Shown: positions 1-11,683 of the stretch, in pieces
Numbering within the stretch: the stretch's first letter is position 1
Layout: each line of letters starts with the position of its first letter
Source: Cranoglanis bouderius
Taxonomy: Eukaryota > Chordata > Actinopteri > Siluriformes > Cranoglanididae
Reading direction: 5' to 3'
DNA: 64,000 nucleotides
NCBI GenBank assembly: GCA_023630585.1
Contig: CM042539.1
Location: forward strand, 26,143,255 to 26,207,254
The notes under the pieces: generated by a model
What the model was told of the DNA's origin: nothing
Seen by the model: the letters and a program-made list of their open reading frames with translations, nothing else
Database searches by the model: none
Made by a program: the position numbers and the translations under genes

Positions 1-435
1 TTTTTGCCTCATCTTGCAGGAAAGCAGGACTAATTATGCTTGTATGCCAGATGCTTGATATGTTAACACAATGCTAGCAAGACTTTTCTTATAGATTAGT
101 GGGGAGCTCGGGGCAGACTGGATGGTTTATTGTTGCCATATGGTCAGAAGCAGTAAAATGAATATAATGTTTTGGGGTAGAATTTTCAGAAGAGAGATAT
201 CCTCAACACGGCATCTGGTGTACCAACCTCCTGTAGAGTTTAAATCCTATCCAGCACCTTGATCTTGTATTTGGATGTCTGAAGCTGTTCATTAGTTGCT
301 GCAGCTGTGTGAAATGGTGAGTGACATTAGATTTTATAGGTAGGTAGCATTTGAGGAGGAGTAGCTACCTGGGATAAATATTTTCTTGCTGATCCAAATC
401 TTTCAGTGGGTCAGCTAGAGTATATGATTTTAATG
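1..435. other. Non-coding, no feature recognised
   Basis: AT-rich single-copy-looking sequence with no protein-like frame. One thing to note: 130-146 carries most of the palindromic motif (GTTGCCATATGG) that occurs in full three times at 14.7-15.5 kb. Confidence 0.6.
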
Positions 436-745
436 ATTTTAAAGATGGCACTGTCGCTGGCTCCAGGCACCCTGGGTTTGATCCTGAGCACGGGTTACTG
501 TCTGTCGGGTTTGACATGTTCTCATCAGGTCCATATGGCTTTCCTCCGGGCTCTCCAGTTTCTTCTTACTTCCCTGAAAGAGGCAGGTAGGTGTATTGGC
601 TACTCGAAAAATTGCCCCAATGTGTGAATGTGTGTGTATGGTGCCTTGCAATGGACTGGGAGCCCATCCAGGGTGTATACCTGCTTTTCACCCATTGTTC
701 CTAGGATAGGCACTGTATCTACCACCATCATGACCAGGATAAAAC
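436..745 (+). repeat. Degraded SINE-type interspersed repeat
   Basis: The order of blocks matches the other copies in this window (3.4, 29.3, 47.6 and 55.4 kb): a box-B-like GGGTTTGATCC, a middle block ending in a TGTGTGAATGTGTGTG run, then a GGAGCCCATCCAGGGTGTA block and a GGATAGGC block. It is more diverged than the 29.3 and 55.4 kb copies. Assignment rests on shared order and wording of blocks, not on a database hit. Confidence 0.6.
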
Positions 746-1733
746 ATACTGAAGATAAGTGATCGAATTATACTTGATAGAGATAGATCACTATTCTTCC
801 TTTGGATAGTAGAATCTCTACCCTATTGGATATTAGACTCTTGTTTTTATTTCTTCATTGTACAAGCAAGTCACTGTGGATTACGTAATTGTGTAATTGT
901 TTATCTGCACACAACGTTTATGAACACCAACAACTTGCGGCAACTAACCAACCAGTTTAAGAGAAATGGTGAAATAAATACCAAATGTTAAAATCAAAGC
1001 GTTTCTGCCTCCCACCTTCTATCTGTGTGGAATTTCACACGTTTTCCCCATGTTGGCATGGGGATCCTTCCACTAGTACCCTGGTCTATGGAAATCTGAT
1101 TAAAAATGCCAGCTGTCTTGGCACTGATTTTGATATTCAGTTGTTGGTTATGACTAAATATCCTCCATCTTAATAAAACTGTTATCATACTACTCATTAC
1201 CTAGAGTTCCATAGCAACAGCTGATTCTACAGCAGACGTGTGAAGCTGAAGTATATCCTTACCTCGCAAACTGTAAATCCTTAAAATCTGAAAAAATATT
1301 GATTCAAGTAAAGGTGTGGGCAAATATGGGAATGGTTGCAGGTGGGTGCTTATTATATAAAGTTTACGTAAACGTAAAGCACAGAGACCTCCAATCTCTG
1401 CCATCATCAACCAAGAGATGCATTCTGCTAATTTGCTTCCTAATTACATAAAACAATATCACCAGGTTTTCACACCCACATCCTCATGAAGCTCAGGATC
1501 TGAGCTGCATAAATCCTCCTCGGAGTTTTATCGCAAATGCCTGTCTTCACGGCTTCTCTGTTTACGACCGGTTGGAACAGGTGTTTGTGTCCTGCCAAGA
1601 TGCGTAAGAATTTATGAAAGGCTACACCCCCGAAGTCTGCAGGATACTAAAATATAAAGGCCTCTGGCTCAAGGCCCAAGCTGCTTAGACAATTTTGTAC
1701 AGTGGGAGGGGATTAGACAAACTGCTACTGCTT
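746..1733. other. Non-coding, no feature recognised
   Basis: No convincing coding frame, splice signals or repeat ends. Mixed AT-rich sequence. Confidence 0.55.
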
Positions 1734-1766
1734 TATATATATTTATATATATATATTTATATATAT

Positions 1767-1888
1767 ATTGTTCAATTTGAATCCCACAGGAGGACTTTCT
1801 CATATACTATAGCATTTTTTATAATATATATTATAAGAAATGCTGTAGTATATGAGAAAGTCCTCCTGTGGGATTCAAATTGAACAAT
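1767..1888. repeat. Near-perfect 122-bp palindrome (foldback hairpin)
   Basis: Two 60-nt arms are reverse complements with only two differences; the centre is an AT-only palindrome, so there is almost no loop. Both differences are T on the left opposite G on the right, so a + strand transcript would pair end to end with two G.U wobbles. A TA-rich tract (1734-1766) lies on its left and the F1 element starts directly on its right. It may be a tiny foldback MITE or the hairpin end of the neighbouring element. No target duplication could be fixed because the left flank is simple sequence. Confidence 0.9.
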
Positions 1889-2385
1889 TAAGTTGAATTC
1901 TCAATTCTGATTGGTGGGCAGTGGTAGCTCAGTGGTTAAGATGTTGGGCTACTGATCGGAAGGTCATGAGTTCAAACCCCAGCACTGTCAAGCTGCCACT
2001 GTTGGGCTCTTGAGCAAGGCCCTTAGCTGTTCAGATGTATAAATGAGATAAATGTAAATTGCTCTGGATAAGGGTGTCTGCCAAATGATGTGATTGGTAA
2101 GTTTTGATTGGTATTTTGTAAGTTGTATAAAATAAGTGATTAGAGGAACTTGTTTCATGGACTTTCCACAACATTAAATGCAACTATAAATGGATAAAAA
2201 GTCCAATGTATTGTTAATTATATTAAAAATAGTCAACTGTGGCAGGACATGCTGTTAAAATAATCTGTTGTTGGTAGCAATAACTCCACTTTATGTTGGT
2301 CTGCATCACAACCTGGTTGTTGTTACTTTCCTACAACATCACACCCTGAAGTGTTTATTCCTTACATTAGTTGGCTACATCAGTT
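1889..2385 (+). mobile_element. F1 family interspersed element, split by a SINE
   Basis: F1 is a name used here for a family seen about eight times. Its left end reads TTGAATTCTTGATTCTGACT or close to it, and its right part holds a block that appears inverted as AGGAATAAAACACT. In this copy the left end is at about 1890, a SINE has landed at 1916-2090, and the body resumes with the block also found inverted at 12.8 kb (CATGGA..TTCCACAACATTAAA). The right block (ACACCCTGAAGTGTTTATTC) is at about 2345. No coding capacity; probably a non-autonomous DNA transposon, but the superfamily was not determined. Confidence 0.65.
1916..2090 (+). mobile_element. tRNA-derived SINE with target-site duplication
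   Basis: The head looks like a tRNA promoter: box A-like TGGTAGCTCAGTGGTTAAG and box B-like GGTCATGAGTTCAAACCCC, followed by a tRNA-unrelated body ending in CTGGATAAGGGTGTCTGCCA. It is flanked by an 8-bp direct repeat TGATTGGT (1908-1915 and 2091-2098), the target duplication expected from LINE-machinery insertion. The same family sits in the opposite orientation at 21,835-22,026. Not a functional tRNA gene: the anticodon arm is not preserved and the tail is SINE body. Confidence 0.9.
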
Positions 2386-3062
2386 ACACTCAATGTCATG
2401 GTTTTCCATCTGACAAATGGCACCTGTCACTGACCAGACATCATAACTGACTACTTTTCTCCGTCCTTGGCTCAACCTGAACACAAATCAATCAGTTAAA
2501 CCTTAGAGAAGGTGACTGCCATGACAACAGAACCAGCTTGTAGTTATCACTCAGCTTCATGCTGCTATTTTACACCAACGTTTCCTAACCCTGTTTGTTA
2601 AATTCCCTCTCTGCTGAACCTTTATCCTGTATGAACATACCTGTCACGATGCATCAACTCATTTACAAGCCATTCAAAAACGTTAAATGGATGTGTTGGA
2701 GCAGCACAAAAACACTATGACATGGAGTGCGGGAAACTCCACGGCCCGGTTTGAGAAACACCTATTTAGACAAAACGCTTCCCATTTTAATCTCAGAGTT
2801 CTAAAAAAGAACTATTTCAAGGTCGATGGGGCCAATAAATTCTCTCCAAGTGTCGGTGGTTTCACATTGCTTACCGTGGGGACAGAGGAATAAATTCTCC
2901 CCCAATTTTCAGAGCAGAAATTGCTTGTTCCTGCCATGGCCTTCACCCAGACCTCTCCAGCACCACACTTGCTATTTTTTGATGGATAGTCCATATACTG
3001 AGACTATTTTTTTTTTTTTTTTTTTTTTTTGTAGTTGCTAATATTAGACGGTAATATAAATG
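2386..3062. other. Non-coding; ends in a T24 tract
   Basis: No gene seen. A run of 24 T lies at 3007-3030, next to the TA-flanked Tc1-like fragment that follows. Confidence 0.55.
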
Positions 3063-3064
3063 TA

Positions 3065-3362
3065 CAGTCAGGTCCATAAGTATTTGAACAGTGACACAAT
3101 TTTAGTAATTTTGCCTCTGTACACCACCACAATGGATTTGAAATGAAGCAATCAAGATGTGATTGACTTTCAGCTTTAATTCAAAGGGTTTAACAAAAAT
3201 AAGTAATTTTCAGTAAGTGAAAAGCGTGCTCAATTGGGTTGTCGAACATTTAAAACATTTCATTTCTTTGCCTTAAGAAGCTCTTGGGTTGCTTTCACGG
3301 TATGTGTTGGGTCATTATCCATCTGTTCTGTGAAGTTCTACAGCATTTGACTGAATCTGAGG
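3065..3362 (-). mobile_element. Truncated Tc1-like transposon fragment
   Basis: The start is the intact end of a well-known fish Tc1-like family: a TA dinucleotide followed by CAGTCAGGTCCATAAGTATT and then a typical terminal block. The rest jumps to a segment of the transposase region (complement strand) containing the TTGGGTTGCTTTC...GGGTCATTATCCATCTG stretch. So there is an internal deletion and the 3' end is missing, replaced by a SINE at 3366. Not functional. Confidence 0.85.
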
Positions 3363-3365
3363 CAT

Positions 3366-3630
3366 TCAATAGTCCATCCTCCATACCACTTATCCTACAC
3401 AAGGCTGTCGGGGAGCCTGGAGCCTATCCCAAGGAACCCGGGGACACCCTGGATGGGGTGCCAACCCATTGCAAGGCTCAATCGCACATACATTCACACA
3501 TTATGGGCAATTTTGAAATGCCAGTCAGCCCACAATGCATGTCTTTGGAGAGGAAACCTTCAAGGCACGGGGATAACATGCAAACTCTACAAACACAGAG
3601 CGTTGGCGGGATTCGAACCCCCAACCCTGC
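3366..3630 (-). repeat. SINE-type repeat, inverted
   Basis: Reads on the complement as the same family as 29,320-29,620 and 55,415-55,725. The box B-like motif is the complement of GGGATTCGAACCCCC at about 3608-3622, and the tail complement (CCACTTATCCTACACAAGG) lies at about 3388. No clear target duplication. Confidence 0.75.
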
Positions 3631-3760
3631 ATAGATTCCTCTGTCCTGAAGACTTTCCGAAGGTGGAAAACTTAGTTAGAGCTTTATTTCTGACTGTTAC
3701 AAAGTGCTGACACTGGAGATTCCTTCCGTAAATGTTAAATAAACATCTCCTAACAGAAAA
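3631..3760 (-). repeat. F1 family fragment
   Basis: Contains the inverted internal block CTGACTGTTACAAAGTGCTG...ACTGGAGATTCCTTCC shared with the F1 copies at 13.07 kb (same direction) and at 5.4, 45.5 and 56.7 kb (opposite direction). Confidence 0.6.
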
Positions 3761-5200
3761 TGTCTACGATTATATGTTTTGCTTTGCTAAAGAGCAACAC
3801 GTTCTTTTTTTATCTGTTTATTATTCATTGTACGAGTCTCCGCAAATGTGATGTTGCTGTAGGAATGATAGAAAATACTAGAATGAACGCGTTAATATAA
3901 ACCTGCGATTTTCCTTGCAGCTGGATTTAATGTCAGCGCTGCTGCTATAGAACATTACTCAACAGCTTCTGGCTGATCAGAATAGAGAATTCAACAGCAT
4001 CAGATCTGTCTGAAATCCCCCAAATGAAGTTTACATGCATCAGTTTGAAAAAATTGATCGTTCCTGGAGAGGGCTCTAAAGTTTCAGGACAAAACCTCAA
4101 ATACCGGAAGGACAACAAGAGCACACCCATGTGAATTGATGGCCAAGAATGACATCTATATCATTGAGTGTGTGCTCACCACAAGTGAGACCATCTTTTG
4201 AACGGCACAGTCTCGCTTTTGAAGACGCTTCATCAGACCTCAATAATGCACACACACATGACTTATGGTGATGGGAGACAGCCATTTCCACCTCAGGCCT
4301 GTGTGAATTGCGGGTCGTGCGCTCTGTAGCCCCGCTATGATTAGTGTTATTGCAGAAAACGGGGCGGCTGATGAATGACGGCAAGGATTCTGTTCAGGCA
4401 AAAATGATCCAATTCCCTTTTGAGTGGTGGACTTTGCTCCGGAGTGGGAAAAAAATCAGCGATATGAAGGACCTGCTTCTTTTAGGAACAGAAAGAACTT
4501 CTATTTGTATGAGATAGATGGAAGTTCTGTGTGAAAATGTACTCTGATTGAGGTGAAAGAGTTCACTGCAGCATCTTTTTTTATTTTTTTATTCAGCAGC
4601 TGGAAAGGACGGTCAGAACAAACTTTTGAATGATGAAAAAGATGTCAAAATTTAAATAAATTAAAATGAAGTACAGCGCAGTCTTTACGGATCGTTTATC
4701 TTTTGTCAAGTGGCAGTGAAATTACAGAAGCAGGAAGAAATGTGTCTGTGGTTTTTTTACTTAGAATTAAATACTCACTACACAAGTACAAGTCCATTTC
4801 GTAAACTAATTTCAATTTGAACTATACGCAAAATATCTTTTCAAGTTGTTTTTTTTTTGTATGATGGGAACTGATCTCATTATAAAGTAGAAGTAGTCTA
4901 GTGATATTTGTACACAGTTGCTCCTCTTAAATGTGTCATTTCTTTAATCGTAGTGTTTTATCAGTAGTAGGAGGACGATACGTTCCTGTTTTCATTGATG
5001 ACTCACTAGCATATGTTGACCACATTGCAGTTCATTGCAAAAGCATGGAGTGTGTGAAACACTTAAAGCACAAGCAGTTACAATCCATGGCATTGTGTCA
5101 GGTCAGAGTCTATTAGCTGTTACCAAGAGGAACAACATGGCCAAAGACTTTAATAGGCCTGAGATTTCGAGATTTAAAGTTGCATCGTCTTTACAAAGTG
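3761..5200. other. Non-coding; possible conserved element at 4.1-4.5 kb
   Basis: No gene recognised. The stretch 4100-4480 has balanced base composition, no repeat signature and no long frame, which is the look of a conserved non-coding element. That is an impression only. 4570-4600 and 4840-4860 hold short T runs. Confidence 0.35.
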
Positions 5201-5204
5201 TACT

Positions 5205-5530
5205 AAAACATGAATTCTGTTGAACTCTTGATTCTGACTGGTCCAAAAGTGGTGAATAAGTTTCCTATAACACTAGCTCTGTCAGCAGTTCAGGCTGTAA
5301 TTCAAATCACAGGTTTATATTAATGCACTCATTCTAATATGTTATTGTTTCTATAATAACTTACACAGGGACTTGTATAACAGACGTTCCACAGTTTATT
5401 TTTATCTAGTGTTTATAGGAGTCTGCAGTCTCAGCGCTTTGTAACAATCAGAGGTAAAGTTTTAACTTTACGTTTTCTGCCACAGGAAAGCCTTCAGGAC
5501 AGAGGAGTTTCTGCTTTGCAGTTTCTTGGT
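5205..5530 (+). mobile_element. F1 family element copy
   Basis: Starts with GTTGAACTCTTGATTCTGAC at 5219, followed by TTAATGCACTCATTCTAATA, TTGTTTCTATAATAAC, and the AGCGCTTTGTAACAATCAGA block. The same blocks occur in the same order at 45.3 and 55.1-56.7 kb. Non-coding. Confidence 0.7.
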
Positions 5531-6258
5531 AATATGTGTTGTGGAAGAAAACACAGCAAAAATAACAACTTCTTCAGCAAAAATAAAAACTTCTGAGTCT
5601 CGAGGTCTTTGATGGCAAAAAGAAATGAGACTTTATTACCGAAGTAACAGCCGAGTCGGTTCACAAAGCGACTGCCGGACTCCATCTTGACGCACTCTTT
5701 TATACACTTTCAAAATAAAGACTCTCCACAGCTCATCCATCTGTTATTTGATGAGTATAAAGGAAGTCTTTTAGCAAACTAACACACACACACGTCCTTG
5801 ATCATTGGTGCATCTTCTCTAACACAGGTGGCCTTATCAGTATGTGCACATTCTGTATTTTTCTAACATCTGCAGTTTGAACAACAGACCACTCATAAAG
5901 CTTGGCAATAATACTGGATACACGCTAAGGAATAACAAATTACACTATCAAAAAGATACAGAGGACAGGCTCAATCGTATTCAAAAAGATATAAACCGGA
6001 AGTGAGAAATGTGTGCTCAGTGATTTCCCACAAGCTGGAGTTGCCCTAATTTCATCTACATGAATATTCACTTATTATTTTCTGATTAATAAAATATTCC
6101 ATGCACTATTACAACATAATCATGTTTAAATGCTGATTTAACATTAAGTCACCATCTCTTCATAATTGAAATACATTTCAAAGTCACTATCAGGCCTTTG
6201 ATGGATTCAAACATTTCTGATCACTCTGATTATTTTAACTTGGACCTGATGGATTACA
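5531..6258. other. Non-coding, no feature recognised
   Basis: Only short unconvincing frames. The ACACACACAC at about 5784 is too short to count as a real microsatellite. Confidence 0.5.
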
Positions 6259-6260
6259 TA

Positions 6261-6796
6261 CAACCCCAATTCCAAAAAAGTCAGGACGCTGTGTAAAACG
6301 TAAATGAAAACAGAATGTAATGATTTGCAAATCTCATAAACCCATATGTTATTCACAATAGAACATAGAAAGAATATCAAATGTTTAAACTGAGGAAATT
6401 TTACCATTTTAAGGAGAAAAATAAGGTCATTTTGAATTTGATGGCCGCAACACGTCTCAAAAAAATTGGGACGGGGGCAACAAAAGGCTGGAAAAGTAAT
6501 TATTACTAAAAAGAAACAGCTGGAGGAACATTTTGCAACTAATTAGGTTAATTGAAAACAGGTCAGGTAAGAGTATCTTAGAGAGACAATTAACCTCCAG
6601 CTGTTTCTTTTTAGTAACACTTATTGGCCAGCCTTTTTTTTTTTTTTTAAATGGTACATTTCCTCAGTTTAAACATTTGATATGTTTTTTATGTTCTATT
6701 GTGAATAACATATGGGTTTATGAGATTTGCAAATCATTCCATTCTGTTTTTATTTACATTTTACACAGTGTCCCAACTTTTTTGGAATTTGGGTTG
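6261..6796. mobile_element. Foldback TA-flanked element with long inverted repeats
   Basis: A 536-bp element flanked by TA (6259-6260 and 6797-6798). It starts CAACCCCAATTCCAAAAAAG and ends with the complement, CTTTTTTGGAATTTGGGTTG with one change. The left arm (6261 to about 6525) and right arm (about 6590 to 6796) pair over most of their length, including the inner AAAGAAACAGCTGGAGG / CCTCCAGCTGTTTCTTT pair. About 70 bp present on the left are missing on the right. There is no transposase, so it is a non-autonomous Tc1/mariner-type element mobilised in trans. Confidence 0.9.
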
Positions 6797-6798
6797 TA

Positions 6799-8800
6799 AT
6801 AATCATATTTAAATCATAGTCTGATCAAAGAAATTCTTCTATATATGACAAGCTGTGTTTTTTTTTTTTTTGTCTTATTAACTTCAATAGAGAGAAAAAA
6901 GACGTTGGTGAGGGGACAACTGTTTACAGCTTATAACATAAGTGTAACTATAAATGGATACGATATTAATCAACCACTGGATGGTAACAGTAACTCATCA
7001 CACCATCCTGCCGTTGAATATTTTCCTTCCTTAAAACTTATTCATATCCAGGAGTCTACTTCTGCTATTATATTAAAATATTAGTATGCTTGTAGTAAAC
7101 CTGGAAGAACTTATTGTACACTGAAAAAAAAAAAAATGTATTAGTAAAAGATGTGATGGACTGATATCTCATTTTTAATTGATTGTTAGAATTTTTAAAA
7201 TATTCATGTTTCTAGTTAAAATGAACTCATTATAAAATGATCTACTCCTTTGCAAGTTAATGTGTGTGATTTAAAACAATTAACATGCTGAAAGTGTTAA
7301 ACGTGTCATTAATTCAGATGCTTTTTCATTTATTTATTTATTTAAATTTTCTTTCCAGTATATTTCTCAAAAGGACCTTTGACTGTGTGTGTTTGTGTGT
7401 GTGAGAGGTAAAGATGTGGTTTTAATACCCGAGTCTGCTACGGAATTGTGTAGCAGAATTGTGTAACACATTCTGTCTCGATGTGTTAAATGTTTTCACG
7501 AACTTTAATTCTGCTGTGCGAGTTGCAGTCACATGACTCAGAAAAGCTACGACTCAATTTCTCCAAACTAATGGAGAGGAAAACGGATGCTTTTTTTTTT
7601 AAATTTTTTTTTTTTAACCCAGCTCCATTTTAATATCTCATTGATGAAGATTGTGCTATTTTATCATTCAGTATATCTTAATGAAATTATCATTTCATGA
7701 GGAATGTGGTCTTGGCGTGATTCAGTGCGCTAATTAAATCTGGATTGAAAACACGGAGGTGTAGATTTATAATACAGAGTGTATTAGAAATGCGGCTCAC
7801 GATATTAGATCTCTCCTTGAGTGATTTTTTATTTTTTTTTTTAGTAACGACTTTAATTCTGTGGATTAATTTGGGAAGTGAGCATTTAAACTAGTTTATT
7901 ACCCATAATCCTTCACTCTCAGCAAGTGTCAAAGCGTGCTCTTATCCACAGTCACTGCTTTCATGTGTCCCTAAAGCAGCCTTTATAAACATTGAAGTGC
8001 AATAAATGGAGGAGTTTAAACTTGGCTATATTTTTAATTATAAGGTGCTTAAGTGATAAAGTGTTCAAGACAGTAAAACTTTTATCTGCGTGTTCTCATG
8101 GAGCGCCTTTAAAGAGCTGTACTTGAAGAATAGAGCTTCACTGTTGTTACTGTGAAGTATCAGTGGCTAAATTGTAATAAACTTAATAAAACTTATACAG
8201 ATGAGTGCAAGAGATTTTAGCAAAAGTTTTAAGAAAGTTAAAAATAAATTCCCAAACTTTTTGGTCAAACATCCCCAAGAGGATATTAAGAATATTCTGT
8301 GACCCTAATTCTTGACCACCCTACCTTTTTAAATTCAGATTTATAGTATAGGACTATTGCAACATTTGAAAATGTTATTATATGTGAGTAACATACCTGT
8401 GTGTAATTTACACATTTTCGTAACTCTTACATTATGCTTGTAAAACCATATTCAATAAATGTTTTGCCATTTTTTTCATCTTCGTTTTCTTGACTTCTGT
8501 TGTTAACTCGATGTTATCAAGGAACTAGCGGAGGTGGATGGACGGAGAATTGGGTCTATTTTCATTGCTGAACTCCTATCCTAGCGCAGTGTGTCAGGAT
8601 AGCAAAAAAGATTCAAGTAGCATGTACTGTATGTTTTATTTATATGTGGCGTGACTGAACACGACTCGCAGAAACCTTTCAAAGCAATAGCACACAAATT
8701 CCGTGTTCAAATTCGTGTTATCATTTCGTAAAATAAAAGAATAAAGCAAAAGAGACTGTGAGTTTCTCTCGTGACCACATTTGTAAATTAAGTGACACCA
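6799..8800. other. Non-coding AT-rich stretch
   Basis: No gene seen. Contains short homopolymer runs (T at 6858, A at 7123, T at 7590 and 7830), and a TG-rich patch at about 7385-7402. Confidence 0.5.
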
Positions 8801-8805
8801 TGGCC

Positions 8806-8945
8806 CTGAATAAGCTATTTCACATAACAGATGTTTACATATAGTCCACAAGACAGAATAATAACTGAATTTACACAGAGGAACCAGTTCAAAAGTTTAC
8901 ATACGCTTGATTCTTAATACTGTGTTGTTACCTGGATATTTTCAA
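8806..8945 (-). repeat. Fragment of the 18.3-19.1 kb Tc1-type family
   Basis: Complement of 18,895-19,040: shares CCTGAATAAGCTATTTCACA, the GTTTACATATAGTCCACA block, the CCAGTTCAAAAGTTT block and CTTAATACTGTG. Both ends of the parent element are missing. Confidence 0.8.
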
Positions 8946-10085
8946 TTCTAGGCTGTGTTTAGCTTATGTGTAAAGCATATTTAACACTCAATGACCAATG
9001 TGTTGCACATTGAATAAAACGGCACATGAAATAAAATAACATAAGTAATGTAAAACCAATAAGATCGGAATTTAAACTGGATTTTCTTGTGTATCATCTT
9101 TTATTATTATGATTTATTATATAATTTATTATAAATTTACTGTATAAATAGAATTTGATAAATGACATTCTAATCATATAATATGATGTGGTTCATTTTG
9201 TTCTGTCTGATTTTTATTATTATTATTATTTTTTTACTATATTTTAAATACTTGAACAAATTGCTATAAAACATTATAACCAATGATTTAAATCTGTAGG
9301 ACATAAATTTTTAGCTAAACTTAATAATAATAAACAAATTGATGAAAAACTGCAGCACAGAGCAAAGCATACAAGAGTTCCACGGCTAATCGTTTTAGTC
9401 TCTCTGCCGTTTCGTGATTTATCACTCCAAAGATCTTTCAGATGTGTGTGGGAGGATTAATTTTTTTGAATGTGCAGAGATAAACTGCCTCAAAGTGTGA
9501 GAATGTAAGATAAATATTCCACATTATATACAATCACAATGTTAAGGAGTTCATTTGGGGCTGAAGCTGAGTGCTTCGGGTCACGGCAATTAAAAAATGC
9601 TTTGAGAACGTTAAATTGAGGTTATGAGATTCATGCGTTTTCAATGAAACCCATTTATTTCATCTCATCCAAGCCTTTCTGAGGTTTCTGAGTACGCTCC
9701 ATCAGCCTGCTTTCAACCTTTCTAACCTCAGTGCTGCTTTACAGCTGACCTCGGGTTCCTAGAAAGAAGTGAGATCCCAGAGGGAAATATTATGGGATGT
9801 TCTGAGGCTCTAATTAGCCGTATCTGTCCTTGGGTGTTCTCTGCATTATGGATGCTGGGTGTCACTTCAGCTCGTGCACATAATGTTCATGCTGATCTGC
9901 GTCCATTGGTTCTGAATTTGCTGCTTCTTGGTCTCCACTGGATCAAATGAGTCATCTTTGTCTCCAGTCTGCACATCTAGATACATCTGTTTAACTCCTG
10001 TGTCATTTGTATGAGGACTTTTGATCAATCAAAACATTTATTCGGATAATTGAGGGCTCTTGCTGTCTACATACTCTGAAAATGA
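8946..10085. other. Non-coding; AT-rich then more balanced
   Basis: 8,950-9,550 is very AT-rich with TTA/ATT runs at about 9,210-9,235. 9,640-10,010 is more balanced, free of repeat signatures and without a coding frame; a conserved non-coding element is possible but unproven. Confidence 0.4.
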
Positions 10086-10620
10086 AGTTTTATGGAAAAG
10101 GGGGTCTTTAAAGCTACTTTCAATTGTTAATGGGTCTTAACTTGGAACCACTTGGAACCTTCTGTGATTGGGAAACTATTATAGGATTCCCCCAAAGGGA
10201 CAAACAGAAGAACCCTTAAGGCTAGGTGCTATGGAAAACTGTACACTTTTTGGCTCTTTAAGTGGAGTGTTAAAAGTTCTTAAAGATTTCTAAAGGAGTT
10301 TTATTGGAAACGTCTCTGGAAGGAAAACTCTGTTCTTGATTGTCCATAGAAATTGGAAGGGTTTCCTTTAAAGGACAAACCGAAGAACCCTTACAAGTTT
10401 AACCTTTTTGTCTAAGAGTGTACACTGTTCTTCAAGACTGTAAACGTCCTAATGGGGCCCTACCTGCTGTTGTAGGGTTCTACACTGAACCTTTATTGGT
10501 TTCCCATAAGGGAAAACTTAAGATGCATTTAAGAGCTATGGAATTAACCTTTTTGCCTAAGAAGGGTTCTTAGCTTTCTAAAGGGGCTGTTAGGAATTAT
10601 TAGGAATGCACTTTGCAACC
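10086..10620. repeat. Decayed AGAACCCTTAAGG-type interspersed repeat
   Basis: Repeated wording built from GAACCCTTA, GGGACAAAC or GGACAAACCGAAGAACCC, CTTTTTGTCTAAGAGTGTAC and TAGGGTTC. The same vocabulary returns at 17.1 kb, 22.9-23.8 kb and 52.1 kb. Looks like several old overlapping copies of a short fish repeat; no coding capacity. Confidence 0.65.
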
Positions 10621-11304
10621 TGTTTTTCCTTAATTTTGATTATACTGTTTTTTTTTTTTGTTTTTTTGTTTTTTTTTAAAGAAAGAACAGGAGGCGCCAA
10701 TAAACTGGTTTGCTCCAGTGGAAAAATGTACCATTACCTCGACTGACACAACTGCAGAAGAAATAATTTTGCCTCTAATAGGCATCATCAGTACTCCGAT
10801 TCAAAGTGGGTGGAAATAAAACTGAAAATATGACAGCAGAGTGTAGTTTCAGTAAAGTGCCTGCCACTCAGAGTCACTCAGACATGACTTTTACCTTGCT
10901 GTCAGAAAAAAAAGCCACCCAGAGTGCAATTGAGGGGAGGGAAGTGAAAGTGGGCAAACCTCAAAACACATTACAGCTACAAAGCAGAAGGAGAAGCGAT
11001 AAATCTAGAATAGCTGAGATATGACTGCAATCATTTTAACTCCTACAGGGCAAATCCAATATGGAGCCACTAAATAGCTGACATTGTCCTGTAAACTTGA
11101 GGCAGTGCATGTGAGGTCATGCAAAAGGTTCATTTGGCCATCTTCAGATTTTACGAACTGATAAGAATGGTGAGACCTTTTTTTTAAAAAAAAAAAAAAA
11201 AGTCACATTGCACATATTAAAGTGAAAATTGCTTCATGTTACATCACTGTACATAAAATCAGATGCTTAAATAAGACGAGATTAGACTTATTGTAATATG
11301 TCAT
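10621..11304. other. Non-coding, no feature recognised
   Basis: A T-rich run lies at about 10,650-10,678 and an A-run at about 11,186-11,201. No repeat ends or gene signals found. Confidence 0.5.
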
Positions 11305-11557
11305 GGCTTCATTAAGTTGTGTGCACAATATAAAAACAAGCATAATGAGCTGCTGAATAGAAGCCGTATTGTTAATTAAACCCAATTTGCAGTGATTAAT
11401 GTGATAATTACAACTATTTGTCGATAATTACGACTATTATATAATCATTGTATTAGTTTGTTTTTAAAGTTTATTCATTCTTAAATTGTCTCTTGTTGTT
11501 ATGTTAATCATATATCCTTCCTCAGTCTGCATTTTCTATTTCTCATTTTTTTTTAAG

Positions 11558-11566
11558 GGCTTAAAG
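11558..11566 (+). other. Microexon-like splice unit in block A
   Basis: A T-rich tract and AAG precede GGCTTAAAG, followed by a consensus donor GTAAGT. In block B the same place reads a T-tract, CAG, GCTTAAAG, GTGAGT. The donor is consensus in both while surrounding sequence has drifted. No coding context is known, so this may be chance. Confidence 0.25.
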
Positions 11567-11683
11567 GTAAGTGCTTGTGTTTGAGCATGGCGATCTAGAT
11601 GCTATTGAAAAGCCATCTCGGACAATTCTACTCCAGAAATATCTGACAAGCACAAAGGCATGGAAAACACACAGGTGATTTAA

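Noticed and set aside
1916..2010. A tRNA gene (box A and box B present)
   Set aside because: The head continues into a SINE body and is flanked by an 8-bp target duplication; a proper tRNA cloverleaf is not formed, and a sister copy exists at 21.8 kb.
3284..3710. 116- and 85-codon plus-strand frames as coding
   Set aside because: They cover the junction of a Tc1 fragment and an inverted SINE; the peptide is translated repeat.
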